A stretch of 64,000 bases of DNA. Source: Blastopirellula sediminis. Its GTDB lineage: Bacteria; Planctomycetota; Planctomycetia; Pirellulales; Pirellulaceae. The notes below the pieces were generated by a model. The model did no database searches. It was not told where the DNA came from and saw only the letters and a program-made list of their open reading frames with translations. Where the stretch lies: positions 3,126,720 to 3,190,719 of the forward strand of contig NZ_JAJKFT010000010.1 in assembly GCF_020966755.1 (NCBI RefSeq), read 5' to 3'. The position numbers and the translations under genes are program-made. This document shows positions 1 to 8,044 of this stretch, piece by piece; position 1 is the stretch's first letter; every line of letters begins with the position of its first letter.

Positions 1-953
1 CCTTCACGCTCGAACTGACGACCCACTCGGCGCCGTTGTGGGAAGAGACGAAACAAAAGGCGATCGACTTGCTGAAGGCCGAGTTGCCGAGCCTGAAAGA
101 GATCCAAGTCAATCTCGCCGAGTACAAGAGCAAGATTGAAGCGATCGGCCAGGTTGGTTTGACCGTACGCAGCGTGATCGCCGTTGGGTCAGGGAAGGGG
201 GGCGTCGGCAAGAGCACCGTCGCGACGAGTCTCGCGTTCGCGCTGAAAGACGCCGGCGCAAAGGTTGGTTTGCTCGACGCCGACGTCTATGGTCCCAGCG
301 TCCCTCACTTGCTCGGTTTGTCGGGACGTCCGGAACTGATCGCCGAGAAGAAGATCGCGCCGATGGAGCGTGACGGCGTCAAAGTGATGTCGATGGGCTT
401 CCTGGTCGAACCCGATCGCGCCGTCATTTGGCGCGGTCCGATGTTGCATGGCGCGATCACGCAGTTCTTGCGCGATACCGCATGGGGCGAACTCGATTAT
501 TTGATCATCGACATGCCTCCCGGTACCGGCGACATCGCGCTGACCCTCAGTCAACTGCTGCCGCTGACCGGGGCGGTCGTCGTCTGCACGCCGCAAGATG
601 TGGCGCTCTTGGATGCGGTCAAAGCGATCGCGATGTTCAACACGGTGAAGATCCCGGTCTTGGGAGTCGTCGAGAACATGAGCGGCTTCATCTGCCCTGA
701 CACCGGCAAAGAGTGGGACATCTTTGGCAAAGGGGGGGCGAAGAAGAAAGCGGAAGAGATGAACGTCCCCTTCCTGGGAGACGTGCCGATTACGATCTCG
801 ATCCGCGAGAAGGGAGATCAAGGCGCCGCGCCGCAGGTGGTGAAGGACGAATTGACAGCGCCCCACTTTCAGAAGATCTGCCAAAACCTGGTGCGGGGCC
901 TGGCCGAAACCGCCGCCGCGAACCCGCCGATGCCGACGTTGACCGTTTTGTAA
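1..953 (+). CDS. mrp: Mrp/ApbC (NBP35-type) iron-sulfur cluster carrier ATPase, 5' end outside window
   Basis: P-loop ATPase of the Mrp/ApbC/NBP35 family, known to carry and transfer Fe-S clusters in the cytoplasm. The frame is open to the left edge (first whole codon at base 3). The first visible residues, FTLELTTHSAPLW, match the N-terminal MIP18-like domain seen in bacterial Mrp, so a start at TTG 36 would be false and the gene begins upstream of the window. The deviant Walker A motif SGKGGVGKST is encoded at about 189-218, and DMPPGTGD lies near 510-535. The usual CxxC cluster-binding motif reads CPDT (about 694-705), so the second cysteine is missing. A hairpin terminator follows. The family call is firm; cluster binding by this copy is uncertain. 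Confidence 0.93.
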   Translation, partial: FTLELTTHSAPLWEETKQKAIDLLKAELPSLKEIQVNLAEYKSKIEAIGQVGLTVRSVIAVGSGKGGVGKSTVATSLAFALKDAGAKVGLLDADVYGPSVPHLLGLSGRPELIAEKKIAPMERDGVKVMSMGFLVEPDRAVIWRGPMLHGAITQFLRDTAWGELDYLIIDMPPGTGDIALTLSQLLPLTGAVVVCTPQDVALLDAVKAIAMFNTVKIPVLGVVENMSGFICPDTGKEWDIFGKGGAKKKAEEMNVPFLGDVPITISIREKGDQGAAPQVVKDELTAPHFQKICQNLVRGLAETAAANPPMPTLTVL

Positions 954-990
954 GGCCGGTTAGGCAAGATAGGCGAACAAGAAAAGGATA

Positions 991-1014
991 GAGCCGCCAT
1001 TTGGCGGCTCTTTC
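991..1014 (+). terminator. Rho-independent terminator after mrp
   Basis: An 8-bp perfect stem, gagccgcc / ggcggctc with a 4-base loop, is followed by a short T-rich tract. It begins 37 bases after the mrp stop and lies before the convergent histone-like gene. Confidence 0.75.
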
Positions 1015-1076
1015 TCGTTGTATCGCTTGTGAAAAGCAAGCGATCGACAAATCAGAGAGACTGCGTGGTCCGAGGA

Positions 1077-1298
1077 CTACGTGGTCTTCTTCTTGGCGAC
1101 CTTCTTCTTCTTCACGGTCTTCTTCGGCGAAGCTTTCTTCGCGACCTTCTTCTTGGCGACCTTTTTCTTAACGGTCTTCTTCGGCGAAGCCTTCTTGGCA
1201 ACCTTTTTCTTGGTTACCTTTTTGGCGACCTTCTTCTTGGGCGACTTCTTCGCCACTTTCTTGACGGCCTTCTTCGCAACTTTCTTCTTGGTGGCCAC
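1077..1298 (-). CDS. Lysine-rich histone H1-like DNA-binding protein (73 aa)
   Basis: A very basic 73-residue protein made almost only of K, A, V, P and T in KKxVAKK, KKAVKK and SPKKTVKKK units. This is the composition of bacterial histone H1-like proteins (Hc1/AlgP C-terminal type), which bind DNA through an unstructured cationic tail. The start is taken as GTG at 1298, because GGAGG on the minus strand (1310-1306) sits 7 bases ahead of it. The open frame reaches to 1397, but that extension is not lysine-rich. It converges on mrp. A nucleoid-associated role is inferred from composition alone; low-complexity sequence cannot prove homology. Confidence 0.85.
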   Translation of the reverse strand: MATKKKVAKKAVKKVAKKSPKKKVAKKVTKKKVAKKASPKKTVKKKVAKKKVAKKASPKKTVKKKKVAKKKTT

Positions 1299-1682
1299 GA
1301 TACGTCCTCCGTTCGTTAGCGCCGTCAGCGTGATTCGTTCATCCGACTTCCTACCATGGAAGAACGGCAATGAACAAAAGCGCCTTCGGCAAAACAAAAA
1401 TTCCTACGAAGCGTTCTCGTCGCCGTGCAGCTAAGTGAATCGCTTCGCTCTAGCAATTGGCCCATGCTAGACAAAGTTGTTTTAAGTTGTACGCATAATC
1501 GGATTTTTTGCAACACGTTTTCCACACAAATTGTTACGCGCTTGAAAGAACTTGAAACTTTTTTACGTCGCGCGACCAAACAATTGAATCGCACGAAGCG
1601 CTGCGCAGCGCGCTTGATGAAGAGAAGAATCGCACAAGCGCGCTATCGATCAACGCACATGCGCGCTCGCGCAGCGCATCGT
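1299..1682. other. Gene-free spacer upstream of the histone-like gene
   Basis: 384 bases with no convincing gene. The left part is relatively A/T-rich and should hold the promoter of the minus-strand histone-like gene. The right part (about 1590-1690) is dense in GCGC-containing palindromes, including the perfect 14-base palindrome gcgctgcgcagcgc at 1598-1611. No clear terminator is seen for the SGNH hydrolase gene that ends at 1683. Confidence 0.5.
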
Positions 1683-2486
1683 TTAGTAAAGCGAAACGAC
1701 GCTGCCGCTCTTTAACTGAATCGATGGTTGCGCGCGCTGTTGACGACGTCCCATGATCCAACGTTCATGCGGCGTAATTGCTTGATAGTAAAGGGAATTC
1801 GACACTTTCGGTCTCTCTGCAAACGCTTGCGCAGCGCCGCTTAAGTAACAGCGCCACGCCTCTTGCGCATGCGCGCTGCGCAAGTGAATCGGATCAAGTC
1901 CGTACCACGTTGGATGCGGTTCAACGAACGCCGCGCCGCACTCTTGCGCTGCCGCGCGCAAGCGCTCATCGACCTCTTCGGCACGCTTCAAAGTGGTCTG
2001 CAAATCCATCCGACTGCGCGGGATCAGGAAAGTGCGAAAAAAATAAAACGCGCGAGCATTTAGTCGCCGAACGCGCGCCAAGGGAAGCCCAACCAGCGTG
2101 ATCTTGGCTTGGAATCCGCATAACCGCGCCAGACATTCATGCACCCAAGCGTTGATCGTATCGACGCTGCGACCATAAAGAATGTCGTTGCCGACGTCGG
2201 TCACGACGGCGGTGGTCGTTTGCATCGGCTGCGCTGCGGCGGCGTTCCAAAGTTCGCAGTGCAAGATGCTGGGCAAGCGCCGCATCGCGAAGTAGCTGCT
2301 TGATCCAAACGAACGGCCGCGACCGCCGGCGATCATCAGATTCATCCGCGGGCCGAACGATTGATCGGCCAGTTGGATGACGCGGCCAAGCGACTGAGCG
2401 ACGTTACTCGCGCCGATCACGATCGTGCGATGCGACGTCGGGTCGAGGGTAGGGGAGGGAAGTGCGCTACCAGGGACGTCCGCCAA
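1683..2486 (-). CDS. SGNH/GDSL-like hydrolase family protein
   Basis: A 267-aa protein with the order of SGNH-hydrolase blocks. GASN at residues 25-28 puts a serine where block I has it, GND at 99-101 matches the oxyanion block III, and DPIH (D198, H201) matches the catalytic Asp/His block V. The substrate cannot be read from sequence. There is no obvious signal peptide, so it may be cytoplasmic. Its start overlaps the end of the upstream M50 protease gene by 20 bases, which implies one transcript and coupled translation. The fold call is fairly good, the enzymatic role only probable. Confidence 0.72.
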   Translation of the reverse strand: MADVPGSALPSPTLDPTSHRTIVIGASNVAQSLGRVIQLADQSFGPRMNLMIAGGRGRSFGSSSYFAMRRLPSILHCELWNAAAAQPMQTTTAVVTDVGNDILYGRSVDTINAWVHECLARLCGFQAKITLVGLPLARVRRLNARAFYFFRTFLIPRSRMDLQTTLKRAEEVDERLRAAAQECGAAFVEPHPTWYGLDPIHLRSAHAQEAWRCYLSGAAQAFAERPKVSNSLYYQAITPHERWIMGRRQQRAQPSIQLKSGSVVSLY

Positions 2487-3273
2487 ACGAATTCCCTCCG
2501 GAGAGTTGCTGGTAATTCCCCATCGCCATCATCGCGAACATGATCGCCAGAAACGGCGACCGCGTTTGGAGGCCATACAAAACGAGGAGGCCGGCGAATC
2601 CGATCGATACGTAAAGCGAATAACGGACGCCGTTGTAAGGAGTAAACCACAGAAAAAGTTCGCGCGCGATCTGTCCGCCGTCGAGCGGGTAGACCGGGAC
2701 CAGATTCAAGATGCCCCACCAGATGTTGACGTACAAGATGATCATGACGAGCGCACGAACGCCGAAGGTGGCGGCGCCCAAAACTTCTCCTTGACCGGTG
2801 AGCAGTTCAAACGCCAACGGCGGACGACCAGAGATGTAACCGGCGCCAATCAAAATCGCGATCGTGAGACCGGCGAACAAGAAGTCGGCGCCAGGTCCAG
2901 CGAACGAAATGGCGATTTGCGCCCAGGTCGAATTGTTGACGCGTCGATAGGAATTGCGCGGAGCGAAGCCTTCCGCTTGATAGTGGGCCAGGCCGCCCAG
3001 GTGATAGAGCGTGATGCTCGGCGAGTGGCCGAAGTAGCGCATCAGAACTGCGTGCCCCAATTCATGAAGCAGGATCGACAAAAAGATCACCACGACCGCA
3101 ATGCCAAAGACGCGCGGATCGGCGCTGCCGTAACCTTCTTCGTTGAAGGCCTGGCCGAATTGATAACCGATCAGGCCTGCCATGATCCAAAAGTAAGCGC
3201 TGACCCGCACCGGAATTCCGAATGCGTCAAAGTGAATGTCGAAGCTGGTCGGTTGCGGAGCGGTGAGGTTCAC
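2467..3273 (-). CDS. Site-2-protease-like M50 family membrane zinc metalloprotease
   Basis: A 268-aa polytopic membrane protein. The zinc-binding motif HELGH is at residues 70-74, inside a hydrophobic segment. The second M50 signature appears as NLVPVYPLDGG at 190-200, where the Asp completes the metal site. Further hydrophobic segments lie around 25-42, 120-145 and 170-190, with more near the C terminus. There is no PDZ or CBS domain, so this is the compact form of the family. It probably cleaves transmembrane substrates, as site-2 proteases do, but the substrate is unknown. It is first in an overlapping pair with the SGNH hydrolase gene. Confidence 0.88.
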   Translation of the reverse strand: MNLTAPQPTSFDIHFDAFGIPVRVSAYFWIMAGLIGYQFGQAFNEEGYGSADPRVFGIAVVVIFLSILLHELGHAVLMRYFGHSPSITLYHLGGLAHYQAEGFAPRNSYRRVNNSTWAQIAISFAGPGADFLFAGLTIAILIGAGYISGRPPLAFELLTGQGEVLGAATFGVRALVMIILYVNIWWGILNLVPVYPLDGGQIARELFLWFTPYNGVRYSLYVSIGFAGLLVLYGLQTRSPFLAIMFAMMAMGNYQQLSGGNSFGGRPW

Positions 3274-3350
3274 GTTGGATCCTGAAGTAACGCGTAAGTG
3301 GCTGCTGCCGGAATTTTAGCACGAAGCGAAGAACGACTCGATCCGAAACG

Positions 3351-3384
3351 AAAAAACGCCGCACATTTCTATGCGGCGTTTCTT
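3351..3384 (-). terminator. Terminator of the DUF1080 gene
   Basis: Read on the minus strand, a stem of about 10 bp (aaacgccgca / tgcggcgttt) is followed by a run of six T. It lies about 20 bases after the DUF1080 stop codon. Confidence 0.8.
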
Positions 3385-3406
3385 TACGTTCAGCTGCGAA
3401 AGAGCG

Positions 3407-4096
3407 TTAGTCGAGCTCTTTGATCATGATGTTCTTCCAGCGAACCTGGGTTCCGTTTTTCGACTTGTCGTTGCCGATCCCGTGAACTTGCAGCGCGATC
3501 AGGCCCTTCGGAGTCAGGCCGTCTTTCAGGTCCGCGGCCGGAACGCCGTTGATCCAGGTCTTGATCGAATCGCCGCGGCATTCGATGCGGTAGTGATTCC
3601 AGTCGTCCTGCTTGAACGCCTTTTGCGCTTCCGGGTTGTTCTTCAGGTCGTTCAACCAGCCGCGACGCGCTTCGTCGTAGATGCCGCCGCTCCAAGCGCG
3701 AGCCGACGGATCGATTTCAACTTGATAACCATGGACGCGATCCTTGGCCATCTTCTTCATTTGACCGCCGCCGAAGTCGACTTCTTTTTCTTCGGCGAAA
3801 ACCTGGCTGCGGATCTGGATGCCTGAGTTCAGCTTCGGATCGACCTTGAAATCGACTTCCATGATGAAGTCGCCATATTCTTTGTCGGTGCAGAGGAAGG
3901 TGTTCGGCGTGTTGAGCGTCGAAGTGCCGACGATTTCGTCTCCTTCGATCGTGTAAGTCGCTTTGCCGCCGTGCTGGGTAAAGCCTTCCAGGTTCTTGCC
4001 GTTGAAGAGCGGCTTGAAGCCATCTTTGTCATCGGCCAGCGAGAAAGAGCAGAGAGCCAGGCCAAGCAGGATGGCCGGAACGATTCGCTTCAACAT
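3407..4096 (-). CDS. Exported DUF1080 (3-keto-disaccharide hydrolase-like) protein
   Basis: A 229-aa protein with a clear signal peptide ([21 protein letters not shown]). The DUF1080 pattern follows: [13 protein letters not shown], then [13 protein letters not shown] and a long stretch ending [13 protein letters not shown]1080 proteins have a concanavalin-like beta-sandwich fold and are abundant in planctomycetes; some members hydrolyse 3-keto-glycosides. It is a single gene with its own terminator. It is probably periplasmic or surface-located and acts on sugars, but activity cannot be concluded from the sequence. Confidence 0.88.
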   Translation of the reverse strand: MLKRIVPAILLGLALCSFSLADDKDGFKPLFNGKNLEGFTQHGGKATYTIEGDEIVGTSTLNTPNTFLCTDKEYGDFIMEVDFKVDPKLNSGIQIRSQVFAEEKEVDFGGGQMKKMAKDRVHGYQVEIDPSARAWSGGIYDEARRGWLNDLKNNPEAQKAFKQDDWNHYRIECRGDSIKTWINGVPAADLKDGLTPKGLIALQVHGIGNDKSKNGTQVRWKNIMIKELD

Positions 4097-4341
4097 ATTG
4101 GTTTCCAGAGTAGGGCAGGGGGGTGAATGGGTTGGTGGCTAAAAACTCAGAATAGTTGAGAATCTGTGCATTGTCGATCAGTCCTCTGGTTTTGTACCCC
4201 ATGATTGACGGTAGGGTCCGTGCCAACCGAAAATAGTCCCCATTTCTTGTGAAACGCCATTTTGCACTTTTGGCAACTATAATGGCCGATTCCCGCCAAA
4301 TGGACCCCACCACTCATTCACCTCTAGATGGGAGATTCTCG

Positions 4342-5856
4342 ATGAAGCTTCGATTTCGCCAGATTGCCGCCGCGGCGCTTGGACTGTCGGCGTTGTTCGC
4401 TGCCGGCCGCCTGCAGGCAGAAGTAAAAGTGCCCGCTTTGTTTACCGATCACATGGTGCTGCAGCGCGATCTGCCGATCGTCGTCTGGGGAAAAGCGGCC
4501 AAGGGAGAAGAGGTTACCGTTTCGGTCGCTTCGCTCGAAGGGAAAACGACGGCCGATGATGACGGTCATTGGTCAGTGAAGCTGGGCGAGCTCCCGGCCG
4601 GCGGTCCGCATCGCCTGGTGATCAAAGGTCAGAACGAAATCGCGATCGAAGACGTGCTGGTCGGCGAAGTCTGGGTTTGCTCCGGACAATCGAACATGCA
4701 GTGGCCTCTCTCGCGCGCCAACGATCATGAGTTGGAAGCGATGACCGCCAAGTTGCCGCAGCTCCGTTTGATCACCGTTCCCAACGTCGCCGCCCAGGCG
4801 CCGAAGGATGACTTCAACGGCAAGTGGGAAGTTTGCACGCCGGAAACGGTTCGCGAATTCTCCGCTGTCGGTTACTTCTTCGGTCGTCAGTTGCAACAGA
4901 CGCTCGACGTGCCGGTCGGTTTGATCGACAACGCGTGGGGCGGTTCGGCCGCTGAAGCGTGGGTTCGTCGCGACCTGCTCGAAGCCGATCCGCGTTACGC
5001 CGATATGCTCAAAGGTTGGGACGCTCGCGTCGTCGACTACGAAGCGAAGCTGGCCGAATACAAAACGGCTGCCGCCGCTGCGAAGGGGACTGACAAGAAG
5101 CCGGAGCCGCCGAAAGATCCCGGCGTCAACGGTAACCATCGCCCGGCCAACCTTTACAACGGCTGCTTGGCGCCGGTGATCGGTTACGGCATTCGTGGCG
5201 CGATCTGGTACCAAGGGGAATCGAACTCGGGTCGTCCCGAAGAGTATGGTCATCTCTTCCCGCTGATGATTCAGAATTGGCGCGACGTCTGGAAGCAGGG
5301 AGACTTCCCGTTCTACTGGGTGCAGTTGGCCGACTTCATGGGCGAAAAGCCGGAACCGGCCGAAAGCAACTGGGCCGCTCTGCGCGAATCGCAAACCTTC
5401 ACGATGGACAAGCTGCCGAACACCGGCGAAGCGGTCATCATCGACATCGGCGAAGGTCGCGACATTCACCCGCGTAACAAGCAAGCCGTTGGCATGCGTT
5501 TGGCTCGCATCGCGCTGGCTCGCGACTACGGCATTGACGTTCCGTATCGCAGCCCCCGTTTCAAGAGTTTGGAAGTGAAGGGGGACAAGGCGATCGTCAC
5601 CTTCGACACCTTCGGCACGCCGCTTTACTCGTTCGACGCTCCGCAGCCGAAAGGTTTTGCGATTGCCGGCGCCGACGGCAAGTATGTCTGGGCCGAAGCC
5701 AAATTGGTCGGCGACGACAAGGTCGAGGTCTCGAGCAAAGAGGTCAAGGAGCCGGTCAGCGTTCGTTACGCTTGGGCCGACAACCCGGTCAACACGCTGC
5801 AAAACAAAGCGGGCCTGCCGGCCACGCCGTTCCGCAGCGACAAGCCGGCCGAGTAA
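4342..5856 (+). CDS. Exported sialate O-acetylesterase family protein
   Basis: A 504-aa protein starting at ATG 4342. GGGAG at 4330-4334 lies 7 bases before it, and a signal peptide ending near LQA begins there. The open frame extends to 4249, but that part is not signal-like. The SASA-type block I is SGQSNMQW at residues 114-121, with S117 as the predicted nucleophile. Later come [11 protein letters not shown] and [11 protein letters not shown], the latter holding the Asp/His block. An immunoglobulin-like stretch (about 30-105) precedes the SGNH core, as usual for the family. It probably removes acetyl groups from exported or environmental glycans. It ends at a strong terminator. Confidence 0.92.
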   Translation: MKLRFRQIAAAALGLSALFAAGRLQAEVKVPALFTDHMVLQRDLPIVVWGKAAKGEEVTVSVASLEGKTTADDDGHWSVKLGELPAGGPHRLVIKGQNEIAIEDVLVGEVWVCSGQSNMQWPLSRANDHELEAMTAKLPQLRLITVPNVAAQAPKDDFNGKWEVCTPETVREFSAVGYFFGRQLQQTLDVPVGLIDNAWGGSAAEAWVRRDLLEADPRYADMLKGWDARVVDYEAKLAEYKTAAAAAKGTDKKPEPPKDPGVNGNHRPANLYNGCLAPVIGYGIRGAIWYQGESNSGRPEEYGHLFPLMIQNWRDVWKQGDFPFYWVQLADFMGEKPEPAESNWAALRESQTFTMDKLPNTGEAVIIDIGEGRDIHPRNKQAVGMRLARIALARDYGIDVPYRSPRFKSLEVKGDKAIVTFDTFGTPLYSFDAPQPKGFAIAGADGKYVWAEAKLVGDDKVEVSSKEVKEPVSVRYAWADNPVNTLQNKAGLPATPFRSDKPAE

Positions 5857-5883
5857 GCGGCTCGCTGAATGTTGAAATCAGAA

Positions 5884-5917
5884 ACGCTCGCGTCGATCCG
5901 ACGCGAGCGTTTTTTTA
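5884..5917 (+). terminator. Terminator of the sialate O-acetylesterase gene
   Basis: A 12-bp perfect stem (acgctcgcgtcg at 5884-5895 with its complement at 5899-5910) with a 3-base loop is followed by seven T. Confidence 0.92.
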
Positions 5918-5925
5918 TGCGCTCA

Positions 5926-6075
5926 CACTAGCCCGCAGCGCAAGCGAGGGAATGAGTATGGCTAAATGACGAATGTCGAAGCCAGAATGACGAACCCGTC
6001 TTCCTTCGTCATTCGAGCTTCGACATTCGTCATTTCATAGAGACCGCATTCCCTCGCTTGCGCTGCGGGCTAGTG
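5926..6075. repeat. Nested inverted repeat, copy A (complete, 'gacgaatgtcgaag' core)
   Basis: A perfect 29-bp outer inverted repeat (left arm 5926-5954 beginning cactagcccgcagcgcaagc, right arm 6047-6075) encloses an 18-bp perfect inner inverted repeat (5964-5981 with 6018-6035). That in turn encloses a 10-bp pair (5985-5994 with 6005-6014). The three nested arms could form a long hairpin or cruciform. It sits between a terminator and dtd, in the same orientation as both flanking genes. Related copies are listed at 14.6, 47.0, 54.0, 59.7 and 60.9-61.1 kb. No transposase is present. Confidence 0.95.
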
Positions 6076-6136
6076 TTTGCGTTCCTGCTATAATCGGCCG
6101 TTTCCAATTTTGGGCGTCGATTAGGAGCCGCAAGCA

Positions 6137-6586
6137 GTGAGAGCCGTCGTTCAGCGAGTTTCCTCGGCCAGCGTGCGCGTCGAGGGAGAAGTGGTTGGCC
6201 AGATCGACAGGGGGCTGCTCGTCCTGTTAGGCGTTGAGCCTGAAGATGGCGCCGCCGACATCGCTTACATGGCCGACAAGACGGCGAACCTGCGAATCTT
6301 TGAAGATGACGCCGGCAAGATGAATCTTTCGGTCGTCGACATCGGCGGTGCGGTCCTGGCCGTCAGTCAGTTCACGCTGCTCGGCGATTGTCGCAAAGGG
6401 CGTCGTCCAGGATTCACCGGCGCAGCGCCGCCGGAGTTGGCCAACGCGCTCTATCAAGAATATGTCGCGGCCGTTCGTCAGTTGGGACCGAAGGTCGAAA
6501 CCGGCATCTTTCGCGCCGACATGAAAGTGTCGCTGGTGAATGATGGACCGGTCACGCTGTTGCTCGATAGCCGCAAGCAGTTCTAA
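6137..6586 (+). CDS. dtd: D-aminoacyl-tRNA deacylase (D-Tyr-tRNA deacylase)
   Basis: 149 aa, the normal length for Dtd, which hydrolyses D-amino acids from mischarged tRNA in the cytoplasm. [13 protein letters not shown] at the N terminus, the SQFTLLGD catalytic motif (Thr nucleophile region) and [10 protein letters not shown] with the cross-subunit Gly-Pro motif are all present. The start is GTG at 6137 with TAGGAG about 10 bases ahead. Its stop overlaps the stop of the convergent membrane-protein gene by four bases. Confidence 0.97.
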   Translation: MRAVVQRVSSASVRVEGEVVGQIDRGLLVLLGVEPEDGAADIAYMADKTANLRIFEDDAGKMNLSVVDIGGAVLAVSQFTLLGDCRKGRRPGFTGAAPPELANALYQEYVAAVRQLGPKVETGIFRADMKVSLVNDGPVTLLLDSRKQF

Positions 6587-7062
6587 CCTGCGTCGGTCGG
6601 CGATGGGTTCCGCAGGAAGTGGTCGCGGTATTCGTTCAGCAGTTTCGCGAGCGACTCGGCGCTGCGGCCGTAGTTGTTCGGCAACAGTTCGTCCAAACGG
6701 TTCGGCTTTCTCTCGTCTAGCGGCGTCGATGGACGATTAAAGCCGACCATCTCTTGTCCCCACATGCCGGAGTGGCTGACCAGCTCGATCTCGAAGCTCT
6801 CGGTCTCGTTCCACGCGACATGGTGCGACGTGAACAAGTAGCAGTAGCGAATCCCGGTCTCATCGATTCGAAGCCAACTGCTGCCGGGCCAGATCTCCAT
6901 CGTCCCGAGCACGCCGCAGCCGACGAAGAACGCCGCAGCGATATAGCCGATATCTTTGCCGGTCGCGCCCAGTCCAACGCAAAAGAGCGCCAGAACGGTG
7001 CTGGCGCTGGTGATCAATATGGCGCGGCGGCCGCTGGGATAAAGCGTAAGCGGGATTTCCAT
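6583..7062 (-). CDS. Small membrane protein of unknown function with two N-terminal TM helices
   Basis: A 159-aa protein with two adjacent hydrophobic segments (about residues 13-30 and 36-55). A soluble C-terminal part follows, with a beta-rich pattern ([15 protein letters not shown], then SFEIELV). This two-helix plus PH-like layout resembles the STM3941-type family, but I cannot confirm that by eye. The start is chosen as ATG 7062, because it shares one base with the stop of the upstream gene (TGATG), a coupled arrangement; the open frame continues to 7233 without a better start. It shares an operon with the YdjM-like gene. Confidence 0.7.
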   Translation of the reverse strand: MEIPLTLYPSGRRAILITSASTVLALFCVGLGATGKDIGYIAAAFFVGCGVLGTMEIWPGSSWLRIDETGIRYCYLFTSHHVAWNETESFEIELVSHSGMWGQEMVGFNRPSTPLDERKPNRLDELLPNNYGRSAESLAKLLNEYRDHFLRNPSPTDAG

Positions 7063-7817
7063 CAGCGCGTGATCGGGAAGGTCAGCGGCTCGGTGGCGAT
7101 TGCCGGCGTCGGATTGGCCGTTGGCGTTTCTTCCGGCGTCGGATGCAGATGGTAATGCTGCATGAGGAGCGGATCGCCGACCGCCGCCATGATTAGGACC
7201 GCCAGCTTCGAGTACGTCGAAATGTTCGACCACATGCTATTGGGGTTCCAGAACTTGATCGCGGTCCCGAATGACTTTTTGAAGTGAGGCGTGATCCCAT
7301 GCCATTCGACGCTCCATATCTCGTCGAGGATCAAGTGGACCATGAAGCCAAGGAAGACGGCGCTCGCCTTCAATAGTCGCACGTCGAGTCGTTCGCTAGA
7401 GACGACCAGGAACGCAAGTAGCGCGACGCTGATCGCAGCCGGGATGCTATGCCACATGCCGCGATGCTTGGTGTATTTTTTGAAGACCTCGGCGACGCCG
7501 AAGCGGATCACCATATACATGATGGCGCCGGCCAGCGCGATCTCTTCCGGACCCATGCCGAAGCGACGAAAGCGGTCGATCATCAGCATCGGCGCCATCG
7601 CCGCGACGAACGCCGAGATTTCTTTCACCGGGCGACCCGATCCGCTGTCGAGGTCGGGCAAAATGCCGGCGATGCTGCAGAGCCCCGCGGTCAGCATGCA
7701 AGTGGTGATCGTCACCGTCTCGCCATTGGCGATTTCCGGCATAAAGACGTAGGCCGCGGCGCCATAACCAATGCCGACGATGGTGCTGGTCGTGATGTGG
7801 GTGTTGAAACCGGCCAT
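7062..7817 (-). CDS. YdjM/DUF457-like inner-membrane putative metal-dependent hydrolase
   Basis: A 251-aa polytopic membrane protein. MAGFNTHITTSTIVG at the start, an early LPDLDSGSG acidic motif, the HRGMWHS motif in the middle and a later HLILDEIW histidine/aspartate cluster match the DUF457 (YdjM-like) family. Those conserved His/Asp residues are thought to bind metal. The start is ATG 7817, preceded on the minus strand by AGGGG; the open frame runs to 8021 but overlaps the divergent promoter region. It is followed directly, with TGATG overlap, by the small two-helix membrane protein gene. Confidence 0.8.
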   Translation of the reverse strand: MAGFNTHITTSTIVGIGYGAAAYVFMPEIANGETVTITTCMLTAGLCSIAGILPDLDSGSGRPVKEISAFVAAMAPMLMIDRFRRFGMGPEEIALAGAIMYMVIRFGVAEVFKKYTKHRGMWHSIPAAISVALLAFLVVSSERLDVRLLKASAVFLGFMVHLILDEIWSVEWHGITPHFKKSFGTAIKFWNPNSMWSNISTYSKLAVLIMAAVGDPLLMQHYHLHPTPEETPTANPTPAIATEPLTFPITR

Positions 7818-8044
7818 GAGTCCCCTGCTTCGATCCTTCGAAATCGGTATGCGTCGTCTGGTGATTGGTCGAGTGGCGGTTGTACGCGAAACGGGCGACG
7901 CGACGCCAGTCCAATACGTCGACGCTGCTAGCAGCGATGGGAAACTGACCTTCGGACCAGTCCTTTGGCTCGATATACTGCTTCGCCGCGGTGCGCATGT
8001 CCGCACCGCAACTGGAACCAATTGAAGTAAGAAGGCGCCGAGCG

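Noticed and set aside
36-38. TTG 36 as the start of mrp
   Set aside because: The frame stays open to the left edge and the residues upstream match the N-terminal domain of the family, so the gene simply continues outside the window.
1515-1530. DnaA-box-like sequence ttttccacaca as a sign of a replication origin
   Set aside because: A single imperfect box with no cluster and no dnaA, dnaN or gyrase gene nearby.
4573-5802. Long minus-strand open frame opposite the sialate esterase gene
   Set aside because: Composition is unnatural (mostly R, V, D) and it is fully antisense to a clear gene. Several similar long antisense frames exist at 16052-17872, 49978-51267 and 54202-55872 and were rejected for the same reason.
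5926-5970. Small reading frames through the repeat arms giving 'LARSASEG' or 'FPSLALRAS' peptides
   Set aside because: The peptides are fixed translations of the repeat arm, appear in different contexts, and have no own ribosome sites; they are an artefact of the repeat.
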